Part shown: positions 25,154 through 34,264 of the stretch, one piece after another | Position numbering within the stretch: position 1 is the first letter of the stretch | Layout of the letters: each line of letters starts with the position of its first letter | From: JL08 sp039969355 | Lineage (GTDB): Bacteria; Pseudomonadota; Alphaproteobacteria; Rhodobacterales; Rhodobacteraceae | Direction of reading: 5' to 3' | Assembly: GCA_039969355.1 (NCBI GenBank) | Contig: JBDVOA010000008.1 | Coordinates: forward strand, 1 to 64,000 | Length of the DNA: 64,000 nt | Notes under the pieces: model-generated | The model's input: only the letters and a program-made list of their open reading frames with translations | The model's database searches: none | What the model was told of the DNA's origin: nothing | Translations under genes and position numbers: made by a program

Positions 25154-27046
25154 TCATCCCTGTGTTGCGTCTTTCATGAATCTCTCCACTCGATCTGTTC
25201 CTGCCTGATACTCATCCAAATTTGCCTTTTCGCCTGACACAGCACCCCGTCCTTCTTTGGCCAAACCGTCGATCTCTTCGCGCCGCTTCCTGCCACCGTC
25301 AGGGCCCTCATTTGAAACCACTCTCGGCACCTCAAGCGCCCCAATCTTTGCCTCCAGCGCCTTGATCTGCCCTTGCAGGCCGCGCATTTGGTCGCCGGCG
25401 GACGGATACGGCAGATCGCCGCTTTGCCTGTCGAAAATCTGCTTAAAGAACCGATCCTCATAGTATTTGATCCGCTTGGCTCGCAAAGGCATTTGCGCAT
25501 CGACCACAAGAACGATGTCATCAAGATCCATGCGCCGTGCTTCGTCCTCAGGTAACAATGCAGTTTCTTCTGTCCGTTCGGACATGCTGCGCCCGGCAAA
25601 AGGGTTGCGCCCGACGGAGCGCGAGCGGGTTACGACTCGTTTGGTGGTTTTGCCAACGGCTTTGCTGAGCTCTTCGATGGTTTTTTCATCTGAAGGGGTC
25701 AGATAAAGCTTGATGCCTGCGTTGCCCTGCAGGGCACGACGGGCATTTTCTCCGTAGATCTCATCGAGCGCAGGGATGGTCTGGGTGACGATCGCGAGAT
25801 TGGCCCGGTAGGATCTCAGCGTCTCGATACTGTCGAGCACGATCGGCATTTTGCCTAAGCGATTGAACTCATCGAGCATGATCATCACCGGCCAAGGTTC
25901 GTCCTTGCCGGGTTCATGGTCTTGCAGAGCTGCCAACAAGTCCGAGAAGAACAAGCGGATCAGCGGCGCAAGCGGTTTAACCATCAGCGGCTCGACGACG
26001 AGGTAAACCGAAAACGGCGATTTTCGGATGTCGCGGAAGTCGAAGTCTGAGGTTGCGGTTGCACGGTCGATGGCGGGGTTGGACCATTGTTTGAGGCCAG
26101 ATGTCATCAAGAGCGACAGGTAAGAGGTCAGCGTGTCGTTGTTGGTCGAGGCCATGCGCATGAAGATCAGCTTGGCGGCCGGGTTGACCACTTCGTCGGC
26201 GCGGCGGCGATATTCCTTCTGCTTGTCACCGCCCGAGGCCGTGATCCGGTAGATCTCGCCAAGGGTCGGCCGCTTTCTCTCGAACGCCAAAAGTCCTGCC
26301 GCCACGAATAAGTCAATGCCGCCATCAAGGAGCCCCTGAACGCGATCGCTATCCGCTTGCAGGAACAGCGAAGCCAAGAGTTGCAGCTCCATCTGCTGGC
26401 GGTCGACGTTTTCCAGCGCCGATATGCGCAGCAATGGATTGTACCGGTGCGAACGGCCGTCCTTCCAATCTGTTGGCGCGAACCTGAACACCTTGTCGCC
26501 CTGCGCGGTCCTGTGGCGCGCTGTTGCCTCAAAGTTCTCGCCTTTCACGTCCAGCACCACCGCACTGCCCTGATAAGTCAAAAGGTTCGGGATGACGAAC
26601 CCAGTTGTCTTGCCGCGTCCGGTCGGGGCCACGATCAAGGCATGGGGAAAAACCTTGGACATCACGAAAGGTTTGCGGCTCTTGGGCTTACCGATTTTCC
26701 CGAGGACAAAGCCGTGGCCGGGCTTGCCGAAAAAGCCGTTCCGTTTCATCTCGGACATGTGCTGCCAATGGGTTTCTCCAAATTTGGTCAGCGCATCGTT
26801 CATCAAGACCGCACTAAGCAAAACACCGCCACCAGTGCTGATCCCGACGATCAGGTGAACGATCTGCATATCGTCCGGCTGGGCTTCCCGAAAATCCACA
26901 TAGCCGCGCGCCAGCATCAGGAAATCGATATCCGCCCCGACCCCGAACCAGCGGAACGTCAGAAAAGCCGACGCCAGGACATACCCAAGAACCGCGCCAA
27001 GAAGAGCAAAGCTCATGACGCCGAGTGCGATCCGCCCCTTACCCAT
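25154..27046 (-). CDS. virD4: Type IV coupling protein VirD4/TraG
   Basis: A 630-aa inner-membrane ATPase that passes the relaxase-DNA complex to the secretion channel. Two N-terminal membrane helices (about 8-30 and 63-85), Walker A VAPTGRGKTTG (about 139-149), Walker B VMIMLDEFNRLGK near residue 395, and TraG-type segments (LDVKGENFEATA, ALQGNAGIKLYLT). It overlaps the relaxase stop by 8 bp. The C-terminal tail (about 550-630) is charged and may bind substrate. Confidence 0.95.
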   Translation of the reverse strand: MGKGRIALGVMSFALLGAVLGYVLASAFLTFRWFGVGADIDFLMLARGYVDFREAQPDDMQIVHLIVGISTGGGVLLSAVLMNDALTKFGETHWQHMSEMKRNGFFGKPGHGFVLGKIGKPKSRKPFVMSKVFPHALIVAPTGRGKTTGFVIPNLLTYQGSAVVLDVKGENFEATARHRTAQGDKVFRFAPTDWKDGRSHRYNPLLRISALENVDRQQMELQLLASLFLQADSDRVQGLLDGGIDLFVAAGLLAFERKRPTLGEIYRITASGGDKQKEYRRRADEVVNPAAKLIFMRMASTNNDTLTSYLSLLMTSGLKQWSNPAIDRATATSDFDFRDIRKSPFSVYLVVEPLMVKPLAPLIRLFFSDLLAALQDHEPGKDEPWPVMIMLDEFNRLGKMPIVLDSIETLRSYRANLAIVTQTIPALDEIYGENARRALQGNAGIKLYLTPSDEKTIEELSKAVGKTTKRVVTRSRSVGRNPFAGRSMSERTEETALLPEDEARRMDLDDIVLVVDAQMPLRAKRIKYYEDRFFKQIFDRQSGDLPYPSAGDQMRGLQGQIKALEAKIGALEVPRVVSNEGPDGGRKRREEIDGLAKEGRGAVSGEKANLDEYQAGTDRVERFMKDATQG

Positions 27047-28847
27047 GCGTCACACCCTTTTCGCCATCGGCATCGACATGCCGCTCGCGTCGAACATCAA
27101 TTTCTTCATTGGCGATCTCGTCGAGGACATGCTCCATCGCCAAACTGTTCGCCAGAGCGGCATCGCTCTGCAGATAGGCCTTGGCCGCATAGAGCCGGTC
27201 CAGGCGGTCTTCGATATGTTCCTCCAGCGCGGTCTCATCGCCAATCGCTAAGTCCCGGGTACCCTCTTCACCGACCAGTTCCTCCAGCTCGGCGCGCAAG
27301 GTCTCGCGCTCCAGATCGCTGCGGAATGGATCTGCGGTTGGGTCGTCCCTCATGCGGCTCAGTATTTCAGCAGTGGTCGGCGGCAGCCGGTCGATGATGG
27401 CTTCCTGCCGGTCGGTCTCCACCGTCCCACTGTCTTTGAGAACCTCAGCATCTGCCAACACACCGCCCAGATCACTGTGCACCTCGTCAAGGCGGTCGAT
27501 CGCCTTCTCCAGCTCATCGGCGCGTGACAGGTCAAAGCCTTCCTTCTCGGCAATTGCCTTAAGATCATGTCCAAGCCATTGCCGTTCCAGCGCGGCATTG
27601 CCCGCGCCGATTTCGACGCGACGCGTCACCTCTTGCGCGTCAATGCCGGTGCCTTTCAAAGCCTGCTGAAGACGTTTGGAAAGAGCTGGATCCTGCAAAG
27701 CGCCTTGGGCCTCGGCCCGGATATTCGCAGCGGAATAGATCCCACTTTGGGACGCGTCTTCGAGCAAGGTGTGGGACTGCGTTCCCATTGGGCTGAGATG
27801 TGACAAAGAGCGATAGATGTCGTTCAGCTCATGCTCCAGCGCAGCACGCCGCTCCATTGGGGCGTCAGCGACAATGCGTTCGGCTTGGTTGATCTTGTCG
27901 TGAAAGGCATCCACGACCTCATCAAACGAGTGCTGTTCTTCGGCCATGCCATATACCTTTCCATCTGCTTCTATCGGTTTGCCCTGCGCCAAAAGCGTCG
28001 CGGCCTTGTCCAAGGCCGCGGCAATGTCATGCTGGTTCTCGCGCGAGGCCTCGGCGGCCAGGCCGCGATAAAGCCGCGCGTTCTGCGCCACGTCCGCCAA
28101 GGCGCGGTCCAGCTCGGGGGCCACGCGCTCGCGCTCGGTCGGCTTCTGGCCCGTGGCTTCCGCGCGACGCTGGTCAACATCGCTTGGCCTTTTTGTCGTG
28201 ATCCCACGTTCGAGCTTTCGGGTCGCCTCGAGGCGCAGCCCATAGCGGTCGGACACCTCCACCATCGCCTCGCGAAAACTGTCGTAGTTGAAGTGGTGGC
28301 CTTCCTTCAGAAAGAAGAATTCACCGTCCTTGCTGCGCCGGTTCAGGACGATATGAGCGTGTGGGTGGTCCCGGTCCTCATGCACGGCAGCGATGTAGTC
28401 AAAGTGGCTGCCCTCGCCCTGAAAGAACCGCTCGCAAATCTCGCGCGTGATCTCGGCGACATCCTCGCCGCGCGTGCCAATTGGGAAGGCCATCAAGAGA
28501 TGCGAGGTATGTCCCAGCTTGGGATGAAACCCCTCATTCCATTGCGCTGAAAACCGGCGCGTGACCTGCTCGATCTCTTTGGCTGACAGAACGCTTTGGC
28601 CGTCATGGGTGCCACGGCTGTCGATGATAAAGCTCGACTTGGTGGTCAGGTATTCCAGCTGGTTGCGCAGCTGCGTTTTGTTGTGCGTGCCACCGTCGCG
28701 AATGGCTTTGAAGATCGCGGGTGAATGCCCCATGGCGGCGCGCGCCATTTGCTTCGCACGGGCGCGCGGGACGCTGCCGCGAATGCGGCTCCAGTCACGA
28801 TCGAAGAAGGCCTCCTGCGCGGCGGCAACGGCGCTATTCTGAGCCAT
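27039..28847 (-). CDS. Conjugative relaxase (MobA/VirD2 family)
   Basis: A 602-aa HUH relaxase that nicks oriT and pilots the strand. The triad is clear in AAVHEDRDHPHAHIVLNRR (H156, D158, H161, H163, H165). A candidate catalytic tyrosine is Y66 in RNQLEYLTTKS. The C-terminal 350 residues are helical and acidic, likely for coupling to VirD4. ATG 28847 (MAQNSAVAAA) overlaps the mobC stop by 14 bp; a longer reading from 28985 runs through mobC and is unlikely. Confidence 0.93.
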   Translation of the reverse strand: MAQNSAVAAAQEAFFDRDWSRIRGSVPRARAKQMARAAMGHSPAIFKAIRDGGTHNKTQLRNQLEYLTTKSSFIIDSRGTHDGQSVLSAKEIEQVTRRFSAQWNEGFHPKLGHTSHLLMAFPIGTRGEDVAEITREICERFFQGEGSHFDYIAAVHEDRDHPHAHIVLNRRSKDGEFFFLKEGHHFNYDSFREAMVEVSDRYGLRLEATRKLERGITTKRPSDVDQRRAEATGQKPTERERVAPELDRALADVAQNARLYRGLAAEASRENQHDIAAALDKAATLLAQGKPIEADGKVYGMAEEQHSFDEVVDAFHDKINQAERIVADAPMERRAALEHELNDIYRSLSHLSPMGTQSHTLLEDASQSGIYSAANIRAEAQGALQDPALSKRLQQALKGTGIDAQEVTRRVEIGAGNAALERQWLGHDLKAIAEKEGFDLSRADELEKAIDRLDEVHSDLGGVLADAEVLKDSGTVETDRQEAIIDRLPPTTAEILSRMRDDPTADPFRSDLERETLRAELEELVGEEGTRDLAIGDETALEEHIEDRLDRLYAAKAYLQSDAALANSLAMEHVLDEIANEEIDVRRERHVDADGEKGVTHG

Positions 28848-29424
28848 CGGCAAATCCTCCCAGAACGCGGGCAACCTCGCCAGACAGCGCACTTCGGCGA
28901 CGCTGCGCCATGTCCTGAACCTGGTCCGCGATGTCAAAGACCAGCCCTGCCAAGGCGCGCACCTGACCATGGGCAGAGTTGCCATAGGGCGGCGTCTTGC
29001 CCTGGCGCTTCGCCTCGTTCAGGCGCTGTGCAATCTGGTTGATGTTGTTGCCGGTGCGATTGAGAGAGGCCGAGAGCCCCTGCATCTGATTGGCCAGCTC
29101 ATCATCGGGGACAAAGAGATCGCATGAGGCATGGATCAGCCGCCGCAACCCCTCCGCCCGGCTGTTGATATCATGCTGCGTTAGCACCGCATCGAAGCCC
29201 GCAAGCTCCTTTGGCGTCAGTCGGACGTTCACCAGCTCTGAACGCACGCGTGCATCCAGCTTGCGGCTTTGATCGGCTTTCAACGTATAGAAGATGCTGC
29301 GGGTTGTGACACCGAATTCGCGCGCCAGATTCTCGATCGGCACCCCCTCGGCACGCTTACGCACGATGGCAAAACGCTGGTTCTGCGTCAGTCGCTTGTG
29401 CCGTGGTGCGTGCGGTCGGCCCAT
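28834..29424 (-). CDS. mobC: Mobilisation protein MobC with N-terminal HTH
   Basis: A 196-aa accessory protein. The C-terminal half shows the MobC pattern (ELANQMQGLSASLNRTGNNINQIAQRLNEA), which helps melt oriT for the relaxase. The N-terminal 50 residues look like a separate helix-turn-helix (QRFAIVRKRAEGVPIENLA, REFGVTTRSIFYTLK), an addition to ordinary MobC that could give sequence-specific binding to the palindromes just upstream. It overlaps the relaxase gene. Confidence 0.88.
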   Translation of the reverse strand: MGRPHAPRHKRLTQNQRFAIVRKRAEGVPIENLAREFGVTTRSIFYTLKADQSRKLDARVRSELVNVRLTPKELAGFDAVLTQHDINSRAEGLRRLIHASCDLFVPDDELANQMQGLSASLNRTGNNINQIAQRLNEAKRQGKTPPYGNSAHGQVRALAGLVFDIADQVQDMAQRRRSALSGEVARVLGGFADGSE

Positions 29425-29473
29425 GTGAAGTAATCACCCCTATTTCTTGCCAGCTTCGTACAGGCAGCCCTGT

Positions 29474-29575
29474 TATGGCATTTCGCCATAGTTGATTCAA
29501 TATTATAATATTGCATCAACTGCCTGTATTCCGTTTGGAGCAGCCATCGGCTGCGACCGCCGGGCAAAGCCCGGC
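29474..29575. other. oriT: oriT-like cluster of inverted repeats
   Basis: Four adjacent inverted repeats in 102 bp upstream of mobC: TATGGC-N5-GCCATA (29,474-29,490); a 30-bp dyad with 14 of 15 pairs (29,491-29,520, core CAATATTATAATATTG); GCAGCC-ATC-GGCTGC (29,540-29,554); and GCCGGGC-AAA-GCCCGGC (29,559-29,575). Position directly beside MobC and relaxase is typical of oriT. The first repeat matches the Arc-gene operators and the second matches the transfer-operon operator, so the mobC promoter is probably embedded here. The nick site is not identified. Confidence 0.65.
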
Positions 29576-29598
29576 CCTATGCGCAAGGCATGGCACCA

Positions 29599-29880
29599 CT
29601 AATCGTGGTTCCACGCCTCAGCATCGCCAAGCAATTGCAGCGCTATTGCGCGGGCCGCGCCTTCGGCGCTGGCATAGGTTTGATGATCGGGCAGCTCGTG
29701 TAGATCAAAGGGCTGTTGCGGGTCGTCCGGGGTCTCAACTCGGACATAAATCGACCAGCCATCGATCAGCACCAGATCGTCACAATACTCCTGCCCGCCA
29801 TCGGGCAGATTGCAAAACCCATGAAGATGCACGCTGGAGCGGCCCTCACGGGCCGCCTGCCTGATGTCAGAATACTTCAT
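29599..29880 (-). CDS. Hypothetical protein of ardC operon
   Basis: A 93-aa acidic protein (MKYSDIRQAAREGRS...) with no domain I recognise. It contains VHLHGFCNLPDGGQEYCDDL and a C-terminal helix. It overlaps the upstream 74-aa gene by 14 bp and belongs to the four-gene unit led by ardC. Confidence 0.6.
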   Translation of the reverse strand: MKYSDIRQAAREGRSSVHLHGFCNLPDGGQEYCDDLVLIDGWSIYVRVETPDDPQQPFDLHELPDHQTYASAEGAARAIALQLLGDAEAWNHD

Positions 29881-30091
29881 GGCAAACCTCGGCGTTTTCC
29901 CCGATGAAAAATTCGTCAGGCTTGCCGTTCAGGCGGGTGCCATCCCAACTGGTCAAACCGATAGCCGACCCGTTTCGCGTGAAAGTGATGAGGTATTGCC
30001 CGAGGTCATCACGCGTCACCACATACCCGCTGTTGACCCAATGAACGCGGTTGCCCGCGTCCACTGCTGCCTTGATGCCTGCCAAGGTCAT
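29867..30091 (-). CDS. Hypothetical protein of ardC operon
   Basis: A 74-aa protein beginning MTLAGIKAAVDAGNRVHWVN, with strands such as YVVTRDDLGQYLITFTRNG. From memory, similar small proteins occur on rhodobacteral plasmids near ardC-like genes; function unknown. It overlaps both neighbours by a few bases, a sign of a real coupled gene. Confidence 0.65.
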   Translation of the reverse strand: MTLAGIKAAVDAGNRVHWVNSGYVVTRDDLGQYLITFTRNGSAIGLTSWDGTRLNGKPDEFFIGENAEVCHEVF

Positions 30092-30291
30092 CGCAACGCT
30101 TCCTCAAGAATTGCGAGAGCCCCAAGGCAATCGTCGATATAGGGCTGCTCCTCGCCCTCCAGATCGTTCAGCTCCAGCCGGTTCAACACCGCGTAAAGCG
30201 TTGCGCGGGCCTCACGGGCGGCACTTCGCAAGCTGACAGTGTCTTCCAGACGTGCTGTCGAATAATCATCGCTGTGATAGTCCGGGATCAT
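30088..30291 (-). CDS. Hypothetical protein of ardC operon
   Basis: A 67-aa acidic helical protein (MIPDYHSDDYSTARLEDT...) overlapping ardC and the next gene by ATGA-type 4-bp junctions. Family unknown. Its length, composition and coupling suggest a real gene and perhaps a small antirestriction or regulatory accessory. Confidence 0.65.
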   Translation of the reverse strand: MIPDYHSDDYSTARLEDTVSLRSAAREARATLYAVLNRLELNDLEGEEQPYIDDCLGALAILEEALR

Positions 30292-31166
30292 GCTGCCACC
30301 TCCTTGCTCTGACCTGCTGCTTGCAAAACAAAATCGGCTGCCTTCTGGGCCTCAGACGCTGCCCGAAAAATCGCCTTTTTGTCCTCTTTGAGCGCTTTCA
30401 ACCAACCTTCAACATAAGCGGCGCTTTGGTCGAACTCCGGCGCGACGCCAATCTGTGCCCCAAGTAAACAAGCACCGATTTCCGCCACCAGCTCTTCAAA
30501 GGCATAGGCTTCGCGGTTCGCAAATTTCTTGATCCGCTCAAGCCGCTTTTCGCTACCGGTCCAATGGATCACCTCATGGGCTAACGTCCCATAGTAGCCT
30601 GCCGCGCTGTGAAAGGTGGCAATCGGCGGCATGTGGATGTGATCTTTGGCGGGGCTGTAAAAGGCGCGCGGATCATCACTGGTGAGGATCTCTGCCCCCG
30701 TCCGGCTGAAAAACGCCTCAAGCTCTGGATCTTCTGCCGTGCCAAGATCGCGCGGGGCCTCGGGCCGGATGTAGTAGTCCTCGGGCAAGCTTTCGATCTG
30801 GTCCGCATTGAACACGCGATATGCGCGCGCATAGGGAAGCTCTTCCTCGATGCCCAACTCGTTCTCTCGGGTGAACGTCCCGTATTTGACCACGGTGGAC
30901 GACGTCTCACCTTTGCGGACCTGACCGCCCAGCTCTTGGGCCTGCTTGTAGGTCATCCAGCGGCTGGACACATAGCCGTGCTTGGCCGCCATGACCCAAA
31001 GCATCAGGATGTTAATCCCGCGATACTCCTCCCCGTTGTGTCGGGTTGGCAGGGCAATGCCGGACGCGCTCCCGGTCCACGGCTTGCGCCATGGCGGTGT
31101 GCCCGCCTCGATCTCTGCAATAATGGTGTCGGTGACATGGGCATAAACATCAAACTTCGGTGCCAT
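30288..31166 (-). CDS. ardC: ArdC-like antirestriction protein
   Basis: A 292-aa protein of the ArdC family: N-terminal ssDNA-binding domain (TIIAEIEAGTPPWRKPW, NGEEYRGINILMLW) and a C-terminal zincin-like metallopeptidase domain with AHEVIHWTG (HEXXH) and the downstream Glu in AFEELVAEIGACLLG. ArdC protects incoming single-stranded transfer DNA from host restriction. ATG 31166 has GAGGAGG six nt upstream and is preferred to the in-frame ATG at 31181. First of a four-gene unit reading toward oriT, so probably expressed early after transfer. Confidence 0.92.
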   Translation of the reverse strand: MAPKFDVYAHVTDTIIAEIEAGTPPWRKPWTGSASGIALPTRHNGEEYRGINILMLWVMAAKHGYVSSRWMTYKQAQELGGQVRKGETSSTVVKYGTFTRENELGIEEELPYARAYRVFNADQIESLPEDYYIRPEAPRDLGTAEDPELEAFFSRTGAEILTSDDPRAFYSPAKDHIHMPPIATFHSAAGYYGTLAHEVIHWTGSEKRLERIKKFANREAYAFEELVAEIGACLLGAQIGVAPEFDQSAAYVEGWLKALKEDKKAIFRAASEAQKAADFVLQAAGQSKEVAA

Positions 31167-32007
31167 TTGTGGCCTCCTCAATCAAAGTAACGCGGGTGAG
31201 GCTTCGCGCCCCCTTCCGCCGATGGGCTGCGCCTCGGCCACCTGATCTGACCGAATACGCATGTATTCGGCGGAACAGAGTGGGAGAGGGCAAAGCCCGA
31301 CCCACGGCCCTGAACGGGGCTGTCAATCGACCACATTTGCGAAGAAAATGTCTGCGCCAAAATCAGACGCCAATTTGCCTCGCGAGGAATGGCTCGCCCG
31401 CGAGACAGGGGAAATTGGTGGCTAATTTTGGGGATGGACTAAGGTTGACCGCTACGGCCAGGGATGTTGGGCGGACCAAACTATTAGAAAGATACCTGGA
31501 TTGGGGTGAGCGGGCCAAAGGCCCGTTGAGCCCCTGTTCAGTCGATTGGAATTTGTCGCCCGCGCACCAAAGCGCGGGCTCGTTTCCATATTCGGGAAGA
31601 TATTTTTTCAGACCGTCGGAAGGAACGAAACTCGGCAGGTAGGAGCCTTTCATGCTGAACCACCTGAAGCCGACATTGAAACTTCTTCGAAATCGAATAT
31701 TTCGTTGCGCTGCCGCATGTCCGCTTGGAGCCCATTGCAGAAGTGTCAAAATTTCGCTGCATGCGCGCAGCAGAGATTTTTCCGAAGCGGCGAAATATTT
31801 TATGCTGCCTGGCGGCGGAAACAGCAGCCGTTCATGCAACGCGCAGCAAATCTGAATCCATGAATTCGAAAATTGCGGAACAATCCCGCCTTTTGCTTAT
31901 GCCTCTATTGCGGGCGCAGAAACCTTTCGCAAATGCGGTATGAAACACGCGGCGACGCGGCAGATTTCTCCAAACCGGCCGTTCATGAGCTGAACGTCCA
32001 CCGGATT
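31167..32007. other. Long intergenic region between ardC and catabolic cassette
   Basis: No convincing gene on either strand. It holds a hairpin CGGGCC-AAA-GGCCCG (31,511-31,525) flanked by GGGG and CCCC. It also holds a segment (31,718-31,740, TGTCCGCTTGGAGCCC...) that recalls a short sequence scattered in rhodobacteral intergenic DNA. It is probably scar DNA at the left edge of the inserted metabolic cassette. Confidence 0.5.
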
Positions 32008-32892
32008 TCAGGCACGCCTCTCGCTGCGATCATTTTCAGCCCGCAACCAGTTCAAAAATGCCTCCGCACCCTGAGACATCGGCCGATCCGTGAAAATGAC
32101 AAAGTACCCCGCGTTTTCAACCCTGACATCGGACAAGCGGACAAGCGTGCCGTCGTCAATTTCTGGCGCGATCAGATCATCCCAAAGCGCCAGCCCCTGA
32201 CCATCCACCACCGCCTGAACGCGGCTGTTGGAGTCCGGGATCGTCAGGCTGGATCGGCTGGGGGCGTAAGGTAGCCCTGCTGCTGCGTGCCAGGCCCTCC
32301 ACCCCGCATCGCCGGAGCTGTCACCCAAGAGCGGAAGCTGCCTGACCGCTTCGGCCAATCCAAGCTGCCTTACCTGCTCAGCAACTGCACGGCTGGCGGT
32401 TGGCACAGCAGGCAGGGACAGAAGAAGTTCGCTCTTGTGACCCTCCCAGCCGTCAATTCCCCAGAGGATTGCCATGTCGACTTTGACCGATCTCATCATG
32501 TCGACGGAATTGATCGGTTCGATCCGCAGGCTGATACCGGGATTGGCCTCAAAAAAGCGGGTGAGCCTTGGCGACAGCCAGCGTGAAGAGAAGTAGGTCA
32601 GCGCGCCAACGGTCACGGCACCCGAGGCCGTGCCGCGCAGGTCTTCGATTTCACGATCAATCTGGCTCATGGCCGTTTGGGACACGTGCCACAATCTGCG
32701 CCCTTCTTCTGTCAGCCCCAGTTTTGCGTGCGCACGCTCGAACAGACGAAAGCCTAGCTCGGCTTCAAGCTTGTTGATTTGGTAACTGATCGACCCTTTC
32801 GACTGATGCACCTCGTCCGCCGCCTTGGTCATCGACAGAGTGCGGGCAACGGCATCAAAGATCTTGAGGGCATCATAAGAACGAAAGCGCAT
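32008..32892 (-). CDS. LysR-family regulator, GcvA-like
   Basis: A 294-aa LysR protein: N-terminal winged HTH (ALKIFDAVARTLSMTKAADEVHQSKGSIS split as helix-turn-helix at about 7-40), linker helix, and periplasmic-binding-like effector domain. The GcvA-type wording SYQINKLEAELGFRLFER is visible. It is divergent from the GcvT-like gene across a 152-bp gap and probably controls the 33-45 kb catabolic genes. Confidence 0.9.
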   Translation of the reverse strand: MRFRSYDALKIFDAVARTLSMTKAADEVHQSKGSISYQINKLEAELGFRLFERAHAKLGLTEEGRRLWHVSQTAMSQIDREIEDLRGTASGAVTVGALTYFSSRWLSPRLTRFFEANPGISLRIEPINSVDMMRSVKVDMAILWGIDGWEGHKSELLLSLPAVPTASRAVAEQVRQLGLAEAVRQLPLLGDSSGDAGWRAWHAAAGLPYAPSRSSLTIPDSNSRVQAVVDGQGLALWDDLIAPEIDDGTLVRLSDVRVENAGYFVIFTDRPMSQGAEAFLNWLRAENDRSERRA

Positions 32893-33044
32893 GAATATTG
32901 TCTAATTTTTTCGAACGACTTGTGCAAATCATTAGATTTGCGCTGAGCGCAGTTGGTCCAATATCACCAACTCAATGCGTGGCACCCATCTGTCCTTGTC
33001 GAAGATCACCCGCAGGCGTCTAACAACTCTGAACGGTGAACAAT

Positions 33045-34256
33045 ATGACAACTGACCTTTCCCACTTCCGCTTCGTCGCCAAGGCTCTCCCCAATCAGGG
33101 CGCGCGCCCGCGCGAATTGGCCCGCACCATGCCTGCACATCCGCTGAGCTACATGGAACTGCCCTATGATCCCGAATACACGCTCTATAACTCGCGCCTG
33201 ACGCCGGAAAAACTCGACACGGCCAAAGATGATGAGATGTATTGGGCGGTGCGCACCAACGTCATTTTCCGCCACACCGGCGAATTGCCGATCGAGATTA
33301 GCGGGCCGGATGCCGAAACCTTGCTGAACAAAGTGTTCACCCGCAGCGTCAGCAACGTGAAGCCGGGGCGCTGTTCCTATCAGTTCGCCTGCTATCACGA
33401 TGGCGGCATGATCACCGATGGGGTGCTTCTGCGGCTTGCGGAAGACAGGTTCTGGATGGCGCAGGCCGACGGCGACCTGTTCAGTTGGTACAAGGCACAC
33501 GCCGAAGGGCTGGACGTGAAAATCCATGACCCGGATGTCTGGGTCAGCCAGATTCAGGGTCCTCGCTCGCTGGAACTGCTGGCAGCTGTGCTTGACGGAC
33601 CGATGCCCGACCCGTTCCGCTATTTCGATTGCGCCGAGGTTTCCATCGCAGGCCAGACCTGCTGGATCAGCCGGTCGGGCTTCACCAACGAATTAGGCTG
33701 GGAAGTTTACATGCTGCCCGACACTGACATCCCCGCCATCGGTGACAAGATCATGGAGGCAGGTGCTGCCTTCGGCATTCTGCTGACCGGAACGCCAGTG
33801 TTCCGGGCACGGCGGATTGAGGCCGGGTTGCTCAATGCCGGGTCGGATTTCGGGGCGGACACGACGCCGTTCGAGGCGGGTCTTGGCGGTTTTGTCGCAT
33901 TTGATGATCGCGATTTTGTTGGCCGCAAAGCGCTGGAGGCAGCTGACAAATCCTGCCGCACCTGGGGCATGCGGGTCACCTGCGGTGTCGCACAGCTTGG
34001 CCGCGTCATGACCATTGATGGCAAGGATGTCGGTCGGGTCTGCTCCTCGGGCTATTCGCCCTATCAGGGCTGCGGTGTCTGCATCGTGCGCATGGACGAC
34101 CCCGCGCACGGTCCGGGCACGCAAGTGCAGGTGCTTTGCGCTGATGGGTCCACCCAGAGCGGTGAGCTCTGCACCCTGCCGATGTATGACGCAGACCGCC
34201 TGATCCCACGCGGCAAGCTGGCGGACATCCCAACCAAACCCATTGCTGCAGAATGA
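33045..34256 (+). CDS. GcvT-like tetrahydrofolate-dependent demethylase
   Basis: A 403-aa aminomethyltransferase-fold protein. Motifs: ELPIEISGPDAETLLNKVFTR, SQIQGPRSLELL, GFTNELGWEVYML and GLGGFVAFDDRDFVGRKALE, all GcvT/DmdA/LigM family hallmarks. These enzymes move a methyl or methylene group from substrate to tetrahydrofolate. It stands alone, without other glycine cleavage genes, so it is not housekeeping GcvT. DMSP demethylase (DmdA), methoxyarene demethylases (LigM) and sarcosine/betaine demethylases belong to the same family. ATG 33045 is preferred to GTG 33036. Substrate unknown. Confidence 0.85.
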   Translation: MTTDLSHFRFVAKALPNQGARPRELARTMPAHPLSYMELPYDPEYTLYNSRLTPEKLDTAKDDEMYWAVRTNVIFRHTGELPIEISGPDAETLLNKVFTRSVSNVKPGRCSYQFACYHDGGMITDGVLLRLAEDRFWMAQADGDLFSWYKAHAEGLDVKIHDPDVWVSQIQGPRSLELLAAVLDGPMPDPFRYFDCAEVSIAGQTCWISRSGFTNELGWEVYMLPDTDIPAIGDKIMEAGAAFGILLTGTPVFRARRIEAGLLNAGSDFGADTTPFEAGLGGFVAFDDRDFVGRKALEAADKSCRTWGMRVTCGVAQLGRVMTIDGKDVGRVCSSGYSPYQGCGVCIVRMDDPAHGPGTQVQVLCADGSTQSGELCTLPMYDADRLIPRGKLADIPTKPIAAE

Positions 34257-34264
34257 CTTGGCAA

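Noticed and set aside
31363..31839. 158-aa minus-strand frame in the ardC-LysR gap
   Set aside because: Open by chance across hairpins and dispersed repeats; no start signal and no domain.
33045..34256. Housekeeping glycine-cleavage T protein
   Set aside because: No gcvH or gcvP nearby and a catabolic context; a specialised demethylase is more likely.
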